This document shows positions 10,906-19,690 of a stretch of DNA of 64,000 nt, one piece after another. The DNA comes from Gordonia liuliyuniae (GTDB lineage: Bacteria; Actinomycetota; Actinomycetes; Mycobacteriales; Mycobacteriaceae). The position numbers and the translations under genes are program-made. Every line of letters begins with the position of its first letter. The stretch's first letter is position 1. The DNA is taken from positions 171,988-235,987 of the forward strand of contig NZ_JAKKOT010000008.1 in NCBI RefSeq assembly GCF_021739025.1, read 5' to 3'. The notes beneath the pieces are model-generated. The model made no database searches, had not been told where the DNA came from, and saw nothing but the letters and a program-made list of their open reading frames with translations.

Positions 10906-11700
10906 ATGATCGAGACTCTCGTACGCACTGAGATCGTCGCCGCCGTCGCGATCATCACGCTGGATTCGCCAGACAACCGGAACGCGTTGAGTTCAGTTCT
11001 GGTGGCGCAGTTGCAGGCGGCGTTGGCGGGCGCGGCGTCCGACGACGCGGTCCGCGCGGTGGTGTTGACGCACACGGGCGGAACGTTCTGCGCCGGCGGC
11101 GATCTGAAGGAGGCTCTCGGCCGTGGACTGTCCCCCGAGGAGGCGACGGCGGAAGGCACGCAGGCGATGATCGAACTGATGGGGACGATGTTGGAGACAC
11201 CGAAACCCGTGGTCGCTGTCGCGAACGGGCACGTCCGTGCGGGCGGGTTCGGGCTCCTCGGGGCCGCCGACATCGCGCTCGCCGGCCCGAAGGCGACGTT
11301 CGCGCTCACCGAGTCACGGTTGGGGCTCGCGCCGTCGATGATCTCTCTCGTCCTGGTGCCCAAGATGTCGGCGCGTGCGTCCGGCCGCTACTTCTTGACC
11401 GGTGAGACGTTCACTCCCGACCAGGCCGAGGAATTCGGTGTCGTGTCCCGTGCGCTCGGCTCGGCCGACGACCTCGACGCCGAACTCGACAGCATCTGTG
11501 AGGGCGTCCGAAGGTCGTCGCCGCAGGGACTCGCCGTGTCGAAGGCGTTGACCACCGCAGGCGTCCTCGCCGAGTTCCGCGCCGGCGCTCAGACGCGCGC
11601 CGCGGAGTCGGCTGCGTTGTTCGCCTCCGACGACGCACGCGAGGGCATGACCGCGTTCCTGTCCAAGCAGAAGCCGTCGTGGGATGTGAGCGCGTCGTGA
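10906..11700 (+). CDS. echA7: Enoyl-CoA hydratase/isomerase (EchA7-like)
   Basis: A 264-aa crotonase-fold protein. LDSPDNRNALSS near residue 19 and GGTFCAGGDLKEAL near residue 57 form the first half of the CoA and oxyanion site. RAGGFGLLGAADIALAGPKATFALTESRLGLAP carries the second oxyanion Gly and the usual catalytic Glu (TESRLG). It would hydrate or isomerise the enoyl-CoA, or the carboxylated enoyl-CoA as in methylglutaconyl-CoA hydratase. The start is ATG 10906 with AAGGA seven bases upstream. The end overlaps the TetR start as GTGA. A shorter in-frame upstream region is antisense-like and was excluded. Confidence 0.85.
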   Translation: MIETLVRTEIVAAVAIITLDSPDNRNALSSVLVAQLQAALAGAASDDAVRAVVLTHTGGTFCAGGDLKEALGRGLSPEEATAEGTQAMIELMGTMLETPKPVVAVANGHVRAGGFGLLGAADIALAGPKATFALTESRLGLAPSMISLVLVPKMSARASGRYFLTGETFTPDQAEEFGVVSRALGSADDLDAELDSICEGVRRSSPQGLAVSKALTTAGVLAEFRAGAQTRAAESAALFASDDAREGMTAFLSKQKPSWDVSAS

Positions 11701-12302
11701 CCGCGTCGGCGCGCGAACCTCAGCAGGACCGGTCGCGGATCACCCGGGAGCGCCTGCTCGCGTCGGCCGTCGACATTCTCGCCGACCAGGGGTGGGCTGC
11801 CGCGACAGTCGCCCACGTCGCCGAAGAGGCGGGCGTCTCACGGGGAGCGGCACAGCATCACTTCCCGACGCGCGAAGCGCTGATCACTGCGGCGTTGGAG
11901 CAGATGTTCACCGACCTGACCGCCCTCGCCGCGGAGGACCTCGACGATCTTCCCCCGGGTCCAGAGCGGATCAGAGTCGTGGTCGAACGGGCCGTCGACA
12001 TCTACGTGGGGCCGAACTTCCGTGCGGCGCTGCAGGTGTGGGCCGCCGCGGCCTCCGACGAAGCGCTGCGCGAACGAATTCTTCCGTTGGAGGCCAAATT
12101 CGCGCGCGCCGCGCACGCGATGACGCTCGCCGGACTCGACCCCGAGGGGACCGACCCGAACGCGCACCGACTCGTGCAAGCCACCCTCGACCTCGCGCGC
12201 GGTCTCGGCCTCGCGGGCACGCTGTCGGACGATTCGCGTCGGCGCGCCCAGGTGGTCGGGACGTGGGCGGACCAATTGACCGCGGCGCTCAGGCGCGACT
12301 GA
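11697..12302 (+). CDS. TetR-family regulator of the acyl-CoA operon
   Basis: A 201-aa TetR-family repressor with the N-terminal HTH at about residues 13-58 (TRERLLASAVDILADQGWAAATVAHVAEEAGVSRGAAQHHF). The C-terminal all-helical ligand domain is unlike any I can assign. GTG 11697 overlaps the hydratase stop, so it is translationally coupled and probably senses an acyl-CoA of the pathway. The palindrome at 2222-2239 is the obvious candidate operator. Regulators of the SACE_7040 type occupy this position in related actinobacterial clusters (family knowledge, not checked). Confidence 0.8.
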   Translation: MTASAREPQQDRSRITRERLLASAVDILADQGWAAATVAHVAEEAGVSRGAAQHHFPTREALITAALEQMFTDLTALAAEDLDDLPPGPERIRVVVERAVDIYVGPNFRAALQVWAAAASDEALRERILPLEAKFARAAHAMTLAGLDPEGTDPNAHRLVQATLDLARGLGLAGTLSDDSRRRAQVVGTWADQLTAALRRD

Positions 12303-12303
12303 A

Positions 12304-12325
12304 CGACCTACAGACCTACAGGTCG
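12304..12325. terminator. Small hairpin between convergent genes
   Basis: CGACCT and AGGTCG are inverted around a 10-nt loop just after the TetR stop, facing the convergent DeoR gene. The stem is short and has no T-run, so a terminator role is weakly supported. Confidence 0.3.
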
Positions 12326-12339
12326 CGATCCCAGCGGAG

Positions 12340-13092
12340 CTAAGCGAACGTGACGGTCGGCCCGTAGTCGGCGACCCGGTCGATGGCCTGCTGGCGGTCG
12401 GTGATGATCCGGTCGACCTCGTCGAGCGTCGCCACCCGTGCGAGCGCGCGCGCACCGAACTTGGAGCTGTCGGCGACGACGATCGACCGGTCTGCGGCGC
12501 GGATCATGGCCCGCTTGACGGGGATCTCCAAGGTGTTCGTGTTGGTAATGCCTGCGGTGGGGTCGATAGCGTCGGCGCCGAGAAACGCCCAGTCGGCCGA
12601 GTAATCGGACAGGAAGTCGACGGATCGTTCGCCGACCAGCGTAAACACCGATCCGAGGAGTTCGCCGCCGGTCACGAGGAGTCGGACGCTCGGCAGCGTG
12701 GCCGCGTACTTTCCGATGCGCAGGTCATTGGTGATGATCGTGATCTCGTGCTTGTGTCGTAGCTCGAGAGCGATCTGGAACGTCGTCGAACCGCTGTCGA
12801 GGACGACGGTCTGGCCGTCGCGCACCTCGGCGGCGGCCGCGCGGGCGATCGCGATCTTCTCGTGGCGTCGTTCGCCTTCTTTGACGGCGTACGGAATGTC
12901 GTTCGGCGCCCCGATCGTGCTCCGCGCGCCGCCGTGGGTCCGTTCGGCCTGCCCGGATCGCGCGAGAGCGTCGAGGTCACGTCGAATGGTCGACGCGTCG
13001 ACGCCGAGATCGCGAGAGAGCGCTGCGGCCTCCAGGTATCCGTCGATTTGGAGTCGTCGCAGTATCTCCCGCCGCCTATCGTCAGCGGCCAT
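12340..13092 (-). CDS. DeoR-family transcriptional regulator
   Basis: A 250-aa DeoR-type repressor. The N-terminal HTH spans residues 5-55 (RRREILRRLQIDGYLEAAALSRDLGVDASTIRRDLDALARSG) and is followed by the typical HGGA. The C-terminal sugar-phosphate sensor domain has DGQTVVLDSGSTTFQIA, ITNDLRIG and FLGADAID. Such regulators sense phosphorylated sugars. It is divergent from gnd-fgd-pgi, so 6-phosphogluconate, glucose-6-phosphate or a related sugar phosphate is a reasonable ligand. ATG 13092 was chosen because upstream residues lie outside the family homology. Likely operators lie at 13120-13200. Confidence 0.85.
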   Translation of the reverse strand: MAADDRRREILRRLQIDGYLEAAALSRDLGVDASTIRRDLDALARSGQAERTHGGARSTIGAPNDIPYAVKEGERRHEKIAIARAAAAEVRDGQTVVLDSGSTTFQIALELRHKHEITIITNDLRIGKYAATLPSVRLLVTGGELLGSVFTLVGERSVDFLSDYSADWAFLGADAIDPTAGITNTNTLEIPVKRAMIRAADRSIVVADSSKFGARALARVATLDEVDRIITDRQQAIDRVADYGPTVTFA

Positions 13093-13119
13093 CGAACATC
13101 CCACGGCGGGACGGCACGG

Positions 13120-13200
13120 ATTCACTCATGCGTGAATATTGACATACCCGAAGACCGATCACATGATTACGTGCACAATGTGCGCGATTTCGTGCAATCG
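13120..13200. promoter_or_regulatory. Divergent promoter with inverted and direct repeats (DeoR operator candidates)
   Basis: This AT-rich stretch between the deoR-type gene and gnd holds ATTCAC-N6-GTGAAT (13120-13137), with perfect arms. It also holds two direct repeats, GATTACGTGCA at 13165 and GATTTCGTGCA at 13186, exactly 21 bp apart (two helical turns). DeoR proteins often bind phased repeats, so this is a strong candidate operator for both directions. No binding data are available here. Confidence 0.5.
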
Positions 13201-13237
13201 TTGGTGTGTTCCATAACGTCGCGTGGAGGAGTGCCTG

Positions 13238-14134
13238 GTGGAGATCGGTGTGATCGGCCTCGGCCGAATGGGTGCGAACATGCGTGATCGTCTCCGCGCG
13301 GACGGCCACACGGTGATCGGATACGACGCAGCCCCCGGTGTCGGCGACGTTGATTCGCTGCACGATCTCGTCAAGGGCCTCGCCGTTCCACGCGTCCTGT
13401 GGACGATGGTGCCTGCGGGCGCCCCGACCCGCGAGGTGATCGACGAACTGGCTGATCTGCTCACGGACGGTGATCTCGTCATCGACGGCGGCAACTCCCG
13501 TTTCACCGAGGACGCGGTGCACGCCGCCTCGCTCGGCGAGCGAGGCATCGCCTACCTCGACTGCGGAGTGTCCGGCGGGGTGTGGGGGAGGACCGAGGGT
13601 TACGGCCTCATGGTCGGCGGTTCGGCCGCCGACGTCCGGCGTGCGATGCCGATCTTCGACACGCTGCGTCCGGAGGGGCCGCGCGAGCGCGGTTTCGTGC
13701 ACGCGGGCCCGACCGGGGCGGGGCACTACGCGAAGATGGTGCACAACGGCATCGAGTACGGACTCATGCAGGCATACGCCGAGGGGTACGAGCTGCTCGC
13801 CGCGGAGTCCCTCATCACCGCACCCGACGAAGTGATGCGGGCGTGGCAATCGGGCACCGTGGTCCGCTCCTGGCTTCTCGAACTCCTCGTCGCCGCTCTC
13901 GCCGACGACCCGGGGCTCGCTGAGATCACCGGGTACACCGAAGACTCCGGCGAGGGGCGGTGGACGGTCGAGGAGGCGATCGGTCACGCCGTGCCGACAC
14001 CGGTCATCGCCGCTGCGCTATTCGCGCGGTTCTCCTCTCGGCAGGAGGAGTCGCCTGCGATGAAGGCTGTGGCGGCACTACGCAATCGATTCGGGGGACA
14101 TCAGGTTCACACCGACCCGGAAGCAGGGAAATGA
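13238..14134 (+). CDS. gnd: 6-phosphogluconate dehydrogenase, decarboxylating (short ~300-aa type)
   Basis: A 298-aa enzyme oxidising 6-phosphogluconate to ribulose-5-phosphate and CO2. A Rossmann motif sits at the very start ([10 protein letters not shown]), VIDGGNSRF and [21 protein letters not shown] follow (about 80-120), and the catalytic/substrate segment is [18 protein letters not shown]. The protein is the short YqeC/Gnd2-like class rather than the 470-aa Gnd. GTG 13238 is preferred over GTG 13223 because GGAGGA then lies six to seven bases upstream and the N-terminus fits the family. The stop overlaps fgd (ATGA). Confidence 0.85.
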   Translation: MEIGVIGLGRMGANMRDRLRADGHTVIGYDAAPGVGDVDSLHDLVKGLAVPRVLWTMVPAGAPTREVIDELADLLTDGDLVIDGGNSRFTEDAVHAASLGERGIAYLDCGVSGGVWGRTEGYGLMVGGSAADVRRAMPIFDTLRPEGPRERGFVHAGPTGAGHYAKMVHNGIEYGLMQAYAEGYELLAAESLITAPDEVMRAWQSGTVVRSWLLELLVAALADDPGLAEITGYTEDSGEGRWTVEEAIGHAVPTPVIAAALFARFSSRQEESPAMKAVAALRNRFGGHQVHTDPEAGK

Positions 14135-15135
14135 TCAAACTCGGATACAAGGCGTCGGCAGAGCAGTTCGCGCCGCGCGAACTGGTCGAGCTCGCCGTTC
14201 TCGCCGAACAGCACGGCATGGATTCGGCGACCGTCTCGGACCACTTCCAACCGTGGCGACACAACGGTGGCCACGCTCCCTTCTCGATCTCGTGGATGAC
14301 TGCGGTCGGCGAGCGGACGAGCCGGATCCAGTTGGGCACGTCGGTGATGACGCCGACGTTCCGATACAACCCGGCGGTGGTCGCGCAGGCGTTCGCGACG
14401 ATGGGCTGCCTGTACCCCGATCGAGTCATGTTGGGCGTCGGCACGGGCGAGGCGCTCAACGAGATCGCGACCGGATTCGACGGTGAATGGCCCGCGTTCA
14501 AGGAACGGTTCGCGCGGCTGCGAGAAGCCGTCGAGTTGATGCGAGCGTTGTGGCGGGGCGAGCGCGTCGACTTCTCGGGCGAGTTCTACAAGACGAAGGG
14601 CGCGTCGATCTACGACGTTCCAGAGTCCGGGACGGTCCCGGTGTACATCGCGGCGGGCGGCCCGGTCGTCGCCCGATACGCCGGACGCGCGGGCGACGGT
14701 TTCATCTGCACCTCCGGCAAGGGCATGGACCTGTACACCGAGAAGTTGCTCCCGGCGGTCGAGGAGGGGGCGGCGAAGGCGGGCCGGTTCGACGACGTGG
14801 ACCGGATGATCGAGATCAAGCTGTCCTACGACACCGACCCGCAAGTGGCGCTGGACAACACGCGGTTCTGGGCTCCGCTGTCGCTGACACCCGAACAGAA
14901 GCACAGCATCGAGGATCCGATCGAGATGGAGGCCGCGGCCGACGCGTTGCCGATCGAGCAGATCGCCAGACGGTGGATCGTCGCCTCCGACCCGGACGAG
15001 GCCGTCGCCCAGATCGCGCCCTACCTGGACGCGGGTCTGAACCACCTGGTGTTCCACGCCCCGGGCCACGATCAGCGCCGTTTCCTCGACCTGTTCGAGC
15101 GAGACCTCGCACCCCGACTGAGGGCGCTGACATGA
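14131..15135 (+). CDS. fgd: F420-dependent glucose-6-phosphate dehydrogenase
   Basis: A 334-aa luciferase-like TIM-barrel enzyme that oxidises glucose-6-phosphate and reduces coenzyme F420, supplying F420H2. It follows mycobacterial Fgd1 almost motif for motif: [34 protein letters not shown] (active-site Asp-His and Trp), [12 protein letters not shown] (catalytic Glu region), [26 protein letters not shown], and [14 protein letters not shown] (active-site His). It is coupled to gnd upstream and pgi downstream by 4-bp overlaps, so the three are co-translated. The longer in-frame N-terminus was rejected as antisense-like. Confidence 0.95.
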   Translation: MIKLGYKASAEQFAPRELVELAVLAEQHGMDSATVSDHFQPWRHNGGHAPFSISWMTAVGERTSRIQLGTSVMTPTFRYNPAVVAQAFATMGCLYPDRVMLGVGTGEALNEIATGFDGEWPAFKERFARLREAVELMRALWRGERVDFSGEFYKTKGASIYDVPESGTVPVYIAAGGPVVARYAGRAGDGFICTSGKGMDLYTEKLLPAVEEGAAKAGRFDDVDRMIEIKLSYDTDPQVALDNTRFWAPLSLTPEQKHSIEDPIEMEAAADALPIEQIARRWIVASDPDEAVAQIAPYLDAGLNHLVFHAPGHDQRRFLDLFERDLAPRLRALT

Positions 15136-16763
15136 GCGTGTCAGATGCGACGGCGTGGGCGGCGCTCACCGAGCACAGCGCGACGATCACCGAACGCAGC
15201 CTCCGGGATCTGTTCGCGGCCGACCCCGCGCGGGGCACGGCCATGACCGTCTCCGTCGGAGACCTGTACATCGACTACAGCAAGCATCGGATCAACGGTG
15301 CGACCATGCGTCTGCTGCATCTGCTGGCCCGCGAGACGCACGTCTTCGAGAAGCGGGACGCGATGCTCCGCGGCGAACGCATCAACGTCTCCGAAGACCG
15401 CCCGGTGCTGCACATCGCGCTGCGCAAACGACGCGACGAGTCACTGTGGCTCGACGGACATGACGTGGTGCCCGACGTACACGGCGTCCTCGACGCGATG
15501 GGCGAGTTCACCGACAGCCTGCGCGACGGGTCATGGCGCGGCGCGGACGGACGTCCGATCACGACCGTCGTCAACATCGGCATCGGCGGCTCCGACCTCG
15601 GACCGGCGATGGTGCACGCCGCGCTGCGCGAGTACTGCGACGGTCCTGACGTGCGGTTCGTGTCGAACGTCGACCCGGCTGACCTGCTGTCCACACTCGC
15701 CGACCTCGATCCGGCGACGACGCTGTTCGTCGTCGTCTCGAAGACGTTCTCGACATTCGAGACGATGGCGAACGCACACGCCGCACGGCGATGGATCGTC
15801 GACGCGCTCGGCGAGGATGCCGTCGCCGGACACTTCGTCGCGGTGTCCACCAACGCGGCACTGGTCGCCGACTTCGGCATCGAATCGTCGAACGTCTTCG
15901 GATTCTGGGACTGGGTCGGCGGCCGCTACTCCGTCGGATCAGCCGTCGGGCTGTCGGTCATGGCAGCGATCGGCAGGCACAGGTTCGCGGAGTTCCTCGC
16001 GGGGTTCCGTACGGTCGACGAACACTTCCAGACCGCGCCCATCCACTCGAACGGGCCGGTCATCCTCGGTCTGCTGAGCGTCTGGTACGCGAGCGTGCTC
16101 GACGCGGACGCCCGCGCGATCCTGCCGTACGCGAACGACCTCGCCCGGCTGCCCGCCTACCTGCAGCAGCTGGCCATGGAGTCGAACGGCAAGTCGGTGC
16201 GCGGCGACGGCACACCCGTCGGCGTGCCGACCGGAGAGGTGATCTGGGGGGAGGCGGGCACCAACGGTCAGCACGCCTTCCACCAGTTGTTGCATCAAGG
16301 GACCAGACTCGTTCCGGCGGACTTCATCGGCTTCGCGCGGGCGGGGGAGGACTTCATCTCTCCCGACGGCGCCACCAGCATGCATGAGGTGTTGACCGCC
16401 AACATGTTCGCGCAGTCGCGGGTGCTGGCATTCGGGAAGACGAAGGCAGAGGTCATCGCCGACGGCGTCGACCCCGTGCTGGCGCCGCACAAGGTGATGC
16501 CCGGAGATCGGCCGTCGACGACGATCCTGGCGTCCGAGCTGGCCCCGTCGACGCTCGGTCAGTTGATCGCCCTGTACGAGCATCAGGTGTTCGTGCAGGG
16601 CGCGGTGTGGGGGATCGACTCCTTCGACCAGTGGGGAGTCGAACTCGGGAAGGCGTCGGCCGTGGAACTCGCCCCCGCGCTGGCCGCGGGTGGCGGGCCC
16701 TCCGACGAGATGGACAGCTCGACCAGGGGGCTCGTCGCGGCGTTCTGGCGCGAGCGGACATAG
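15132..16763 (+). CDS. pgi: Glucose-6-phosphate isomerase
   Basis: A 543-aa phosphoglucose isomerase interconverting glucose-6-phosphate and fructose-6-phosphate. It shows [16 protein letters not shown] (sugar-phosphate loop, about 141-156), [36 protein letters not shown] and [16 protein letters not shown] with the catalytic His and Glu region. Length is normal for the family. The ATG lies inside the end of fgd. Placing pgi behind fgd lets fructose-6-phosphate be recycled into F420 and NAD(P) reduction. A long palindrome follows the stop. Confidence 0.95.
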   Translation: MSVSDATAWAALTEHSATITERSLRDLFAADPARGTAMTVSVGDLYIDYSKHRINGATMRLLHLLARETHVFEKRDAMLRGERINVSEDRPVLHIALRKRRDESLWLDGHDVVPDVHGVLDAMGEFTDSLRDGSWRGADGRPITTVVNIGIGGSDLGPAMVHAALREYCDGPDVRFVSNVDPADLLSTLADLDPATTLFVVVSKTFSTFETMANAHAARRWIVDALGEDAVAGHFVAVSTNAALVADFGIESSNVFGFWDWVGGRYSVGSAVGLSVMAAIGRHRFAEFLAGFRTVDEHFQTAPIHSNGPVILGLLSVWYASVLDADARAILPYANDLARLPAYLQQLAMESNGKSVRGDGTPVGVPTGEVIWGEAGTNGQHAFHQLLHQGTRLVPADFIGFARAGEDFISPDGATSMHEVLTANMFAQSRVLAFGKTKAEVIADGVDPVLAPHKVMPGDRPSTTILASELAPSTLGQLIALYEHQVFVQGAVWGIDSFDQWGVELGKASAVELAPALAAGGGPSDEMDSSTRGLVAAFWRERT

Positions 16764-16801
16764 CGCGAAACGGCGCCGTGACCGTCGTCGGCCGATGAAC
16801 T

Positions 16802-16873
16802 GTGAAACCTACACCGCAGCAGGGCTGCATCGATCCATAGGGTGATGCGGCCTCGCTGCGGTGTAGGTTTCAC
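16802..16873. repeat. 72-nt long palindrome between pgi and adh
   Basis: Perfect 19-bp arms, GTGAAACCTACACCGCAGC (16802-16820) and its complement (16855-16873), enclose 34 nt. Those 34 nt are themselves partly paired through GCATC/GATGC. The stem is far longer than an ordinary terminator and has no T-run. It sits between convergent genes, so a bidirectional terminator is possible. A small mobile palindromic element is the alternative. Confidence 0.7.
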
Positions 16874-16894
16874 GACGTTCCGGATTTGACCTGT

Positions 16895-18007
16895 CTATAC
16901 GGCGTGGTCGATGACGCCGCGGACGTTCAATCCGTTGCGGAGATCGTCGTATCCCTGGTTGACGTCTTCGAGCGAGTACCTCTTGGTGACGAGTTCGTCG
17001 AGCTTGAGTTCACCGGCGTCGTACAGGCGCAGGAGTCGGACGATGTCGTACTGCGGATTCATCGACCCGAACAGGGTGCCCATGATCGTCTTCTGGTTGA
17101 GCGTGAGATCGGTGCCGGACACCTGCACGGTCAGCTTCGTCGGATCGGCGAGACCGGTGATGACGACCTTGCCGCCCTTACCGATGATCGCGGTCGCCGC
17201 CTGCACGACGGGGACGTCGACGGTACCGACCAGGATCAATGCGGCGTCCGCGCCCTGGCCCCACGTCAGTTCGGTGACCTTCTCCTGGGCTTCCTCAGCG
17301 GTCGCGAAGGCGTGCGTCGCACCGAACTTGAGAGCCTCGTTGCGCTTCATCTCGATCGGGTCGACCGCGACGACGTACTTGCACCCCGCCGAGACGGCGC
17401 CCTGCACGGCATTGATGCCGAGACCGCCGATGCCATAGATCACCGCGGTGTCGCCCGCCCGGAGATTGCCTGCGTTGACGGCGGTGCCCCAGCCCGACGG
17501 CACGCCGCAGCCGACGAGGACAGCCGTCTCCAGCGGCAGCCAGTCGTCGACCTTGACCACCGAATGCTGAGAGATGGTCGAGTACTCGGAGAACGTGCCG
17601 AGCATGCACATCGCGCCGAAGTCGTCACCGTTCCCGTGGAAGCGGAACGTGCCGTCGGGCATCGACCCTTCCAGGATGGTCGCGCCCATGTCGCACAGGT
17701 TCTGGCGACCCGTCGAACAGTACCGACAGGTGCCGCAGTTCGGGATGAAGCTGCACACGACGTGGTCGCCGGGCTTCACCTTCGTGACGCCGGGCCCGAC
17801 TTCCTGGATGATGCCCGAGCCCTCGTGGCCGCCGACGATGGGGTAGCGGGGCGGAAGGTCGCCGTCGGTGAGGTGCAGATCGGAGTGGCACAGGCCCGCC
17901 GAGGTGTACTTGATCAGGACTTCGCCCGCGCCGGGGCCGTCGAGCTCGAGTTCCATGATCTCGAACGGCTTGCCTGCTTCGAGGAGCACTGCTGCTTTGG
18001 TCTTCAT
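16895..18007 (-). CDS. NDMA-dependent (nicotinoprotein) alcohol dehydrogenase
   Basis: A 370-aa zinc-type alcohol dehydrogenase of the TIGR03989/Rxyl_3153 group. Motifs are GLCHSDLHLTDGDLP (catalytic Cys-His), GGHEGSGII, CSFIPNCGTCRYCSTGRQNLCDMG (structural zinc cysteines) and GIGGLGINAVQGAV (Rossmann). In this group the NAD is held tightly and the natural electron acceptor is thought to be mycofactocin, whose genes are in this window at 51.4-55.3 kb. It lies 44 bp downstream of an aldehyde dehydrogenase, giving an alcohol-aldehyde-acid route. Substrate unknown, probably a primary alcohol. Confidence 0.88.
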   Translation of the reverse strand: MKTKAAVLLEAGKPFEIMELELDGPGAGEVLIKYTSAGLCHSDLHLTDGDLPPRYPIVGGHEGSGIIQEVGPGVTKVKPGDHVVCSFIPNCGTCRYCSTGRQNLCDMGATILEGSMPDGTFRFHGNGDDFGAMCMLGTFSEYSTISQHSVVKVDDWLPLETAVLVGCGVPSGWGTAVNAGNLRAGDTAVIYGIGGLGINAVQGAVSAGCKYVVAVDPIEMKRNEALKFGATHAFATAEEAQEKVTELTWGQGADAALILVGTVDVPVVQAATAIIGKGGKVVITGLADPTKLTVQVSGTDLTLNQKTIMGTLFGSMNPQYDIVRLLRLYDAGELKLDELVTKRYSLEDVNQGYDDLRNGLNVRGVIDHAV

Positions 18008-18051
18008 TGGTAATTTTCCTTCCGAACGGGGTCAGAGGTCGAACAGGGAGG

Positions 18052-19548
18052 TCAGAGTGCGATGTTGACGGACTTGGTCTGGGTGTAGAGGTCGATCGCG
18101 GAGTCGCCGAGTTCACGGCCCCACCCGGACTGTTTGAATCCACCGAACGGGAGGGCGGTGTCGAAGCCGTTGTACTGGTTGACCCACACCGAACCGGCTT
18201 GGACGGCGGCCGCGGTGCGATGGGCCTTCGACAGGTCCTTCGTCCAGATGCCTGCGGCCAGACCGTAGATCGAGTCGTTCGCGGCGCGGACCACGTCCTC
18301 TTCGTCGTCGAACGGGAGGGCGGAGACGACCGGTCCGAAGATCTCCTCTTCGACGATGGAGAACTCGGGCTGCACGTCGACGAACACCGTCGGCTCGATG
18401 AAGTAGCCCTCATCGCCCCACCTCTTGCCGCCGGTGAGGGCGCGGGCACCGTCGGCCAGACCCTGCTGGATGAACCCGTTGACTCGGTCGAACTGCTCCT
18501 GCGACACCAACGGGCCGAGTTCGGTCGTCGGGTCCAGGCCCGGACCGATCTTCGACTGTGCGGCGGCGTCGGCGACGGCCTGCGTGAAGTCGTCGAAGAT
18601 GTCGCGCTGGACGTACATGCGTGTCCCGGCGACACAGCACTGGCCGTGGTTGAACATCCACGCGGCGACCGAACCGGCGACCGCAGCTTCGATGTCGGCG
18701 TCGTTGAAGATGATGTTCGGGCTCTTGCCGCCGAGTTCGAGAGTGACCTTCTTCAGGTTGCCGGTTGCGGCGTGCACGATCTTCTTGCCGACCTCGGTGG
18801 ACCCGGTGAACGCGACCTTATCGACGTCCATGTGGGCGGACAGGGCCGCGCCCGCGTCGCCGAATCCGGGAACGATGTTGACGACGCCGGGCGGGAAGCC
18901 GGCCTCCTCGAACACCTCGCCGAGCATCAGTGCGCTCAACGGCGTCTGCTCGGCGGGTTTGAGGATGACAGTGTTTCCGGCCGCGAGCGCGGGCGCGAGC
19001 TTCCAGGTGGACATCAGGATCGGGAAGTTCCAGGGAACGATCTGGCCGCACACGCCGAGCGATTCGCGCCGGGTGTAGGCGTGGAACTGGCCGCCCGGCG
19101 CGAACGGCATCGACGGAGTGATCGACGATCCGGCGATCTTGGTGGCCAGACCGGCGTTGTACCGCCAGACGTCGGCGGCCCAGCTGACGTCCACCGCGGT
19201 CGCGATCGCCACGGACTTGCCGTTGTCGAGGGCTTCGAGCTGACCGAACACGTCGGCGCGTTCGCTGAGGATGTCGCCGACCCGCCAGATGAGACGTTCA
19301 CGTTCGTTCGGCTTCATCCGCGACCACGGCCCCTCGTACGCAGCCCGGGCCGCGGCGACGGCGCGGTCGATGTCGGCGGCCTCGCCGTGCGCGACGTTCG
19401 TGATGACCTGTCCGGTGGCCGGATCGTGGGTGGCGAACGTACGGCCGGACGCGGCGTCGACCCATTGGCCGCCGATCAGCATCTTGCGGTCCTTCGAGAC
19501 GAAGTCGGCGACGGCGGGGAGAAGTGCCGTATCCAGAGTCGTGGTCAT
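18052..19548 (-). CDS. Aldehyde dehydrogenase, NAD(P)-dependent
   Basis: A 498-aa aldehyde dehydrogenase oxidising aldehydes to acids. Motifs are [32 protein letters not shown] (coenzyme site), FTGSTEVGKKIV, VTLELGGKSPNIIF (catalytic Glu), FNHGQCCVAGTRMYVQ (catalytic Cys, about 303) and EEIFGPVVSALPF. ATG 19548 follows CAGGAGG at ideal spacing. It is the first enzyme gene of a minus-strand set: regulator, this gene, then the nicotinoprotein alcohol dehydrogenase. Confidence 0.93.
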   Translation of the reverse strand: MTTTLDTALLPAVADFVSKDRKMLIGGQWVDAASGRTFATHDPATGQVITNVAHGEAADIDRAVAAARAAYEGPWSRMKPNERERLIWRVGDILSERADVFGQLEALDNGKSVAIATAVDVSWAADVWRYNAGLATKIAGSSITPSMPFAPGGQFHAYTRRESLGVCGQIVPWNFPILMSTWKLAPALAAGNTVILKPAEQTPLSALMLGEVFEEAGFPPGVVNIVPGFGDAGAALSAHMDVDKVAFTGSTEVGKKIVHAATGNLKKVTLELGGKSPNIIFNDADIEAAVAGSVAAWMFNHGQCCVAGTRMYVQRDIFDDFTQAVADAAAQSKIGPGLDPTTELGPLVSQEQFDRVNGFIQQGLADGARALTGGKRWGDEGYFIEPTVFVDVQPEFSIVEEEIFGPVVSALPFDDEEDVVRAANDSIYGLAAGIWTKDLSKAHRTAAAVQAGSVWVNQYNGFDTALPFGGFKQSGWGRELGDSAIDLYTQTKSVNIAL

Positions 19549-19690
19549 CGGTGCCTCCTGACGAGAGCGATATGTGAAGTGCGCCACTGGGGCGGTGCAC
19601 TATTTCTCCCATGCCGGGGACGTCGCTGCGTGTACGGAAACTGAACACTCCGCGTGGACACGCGGCGGTGACTCGCCCGTAGCGGCGGTG

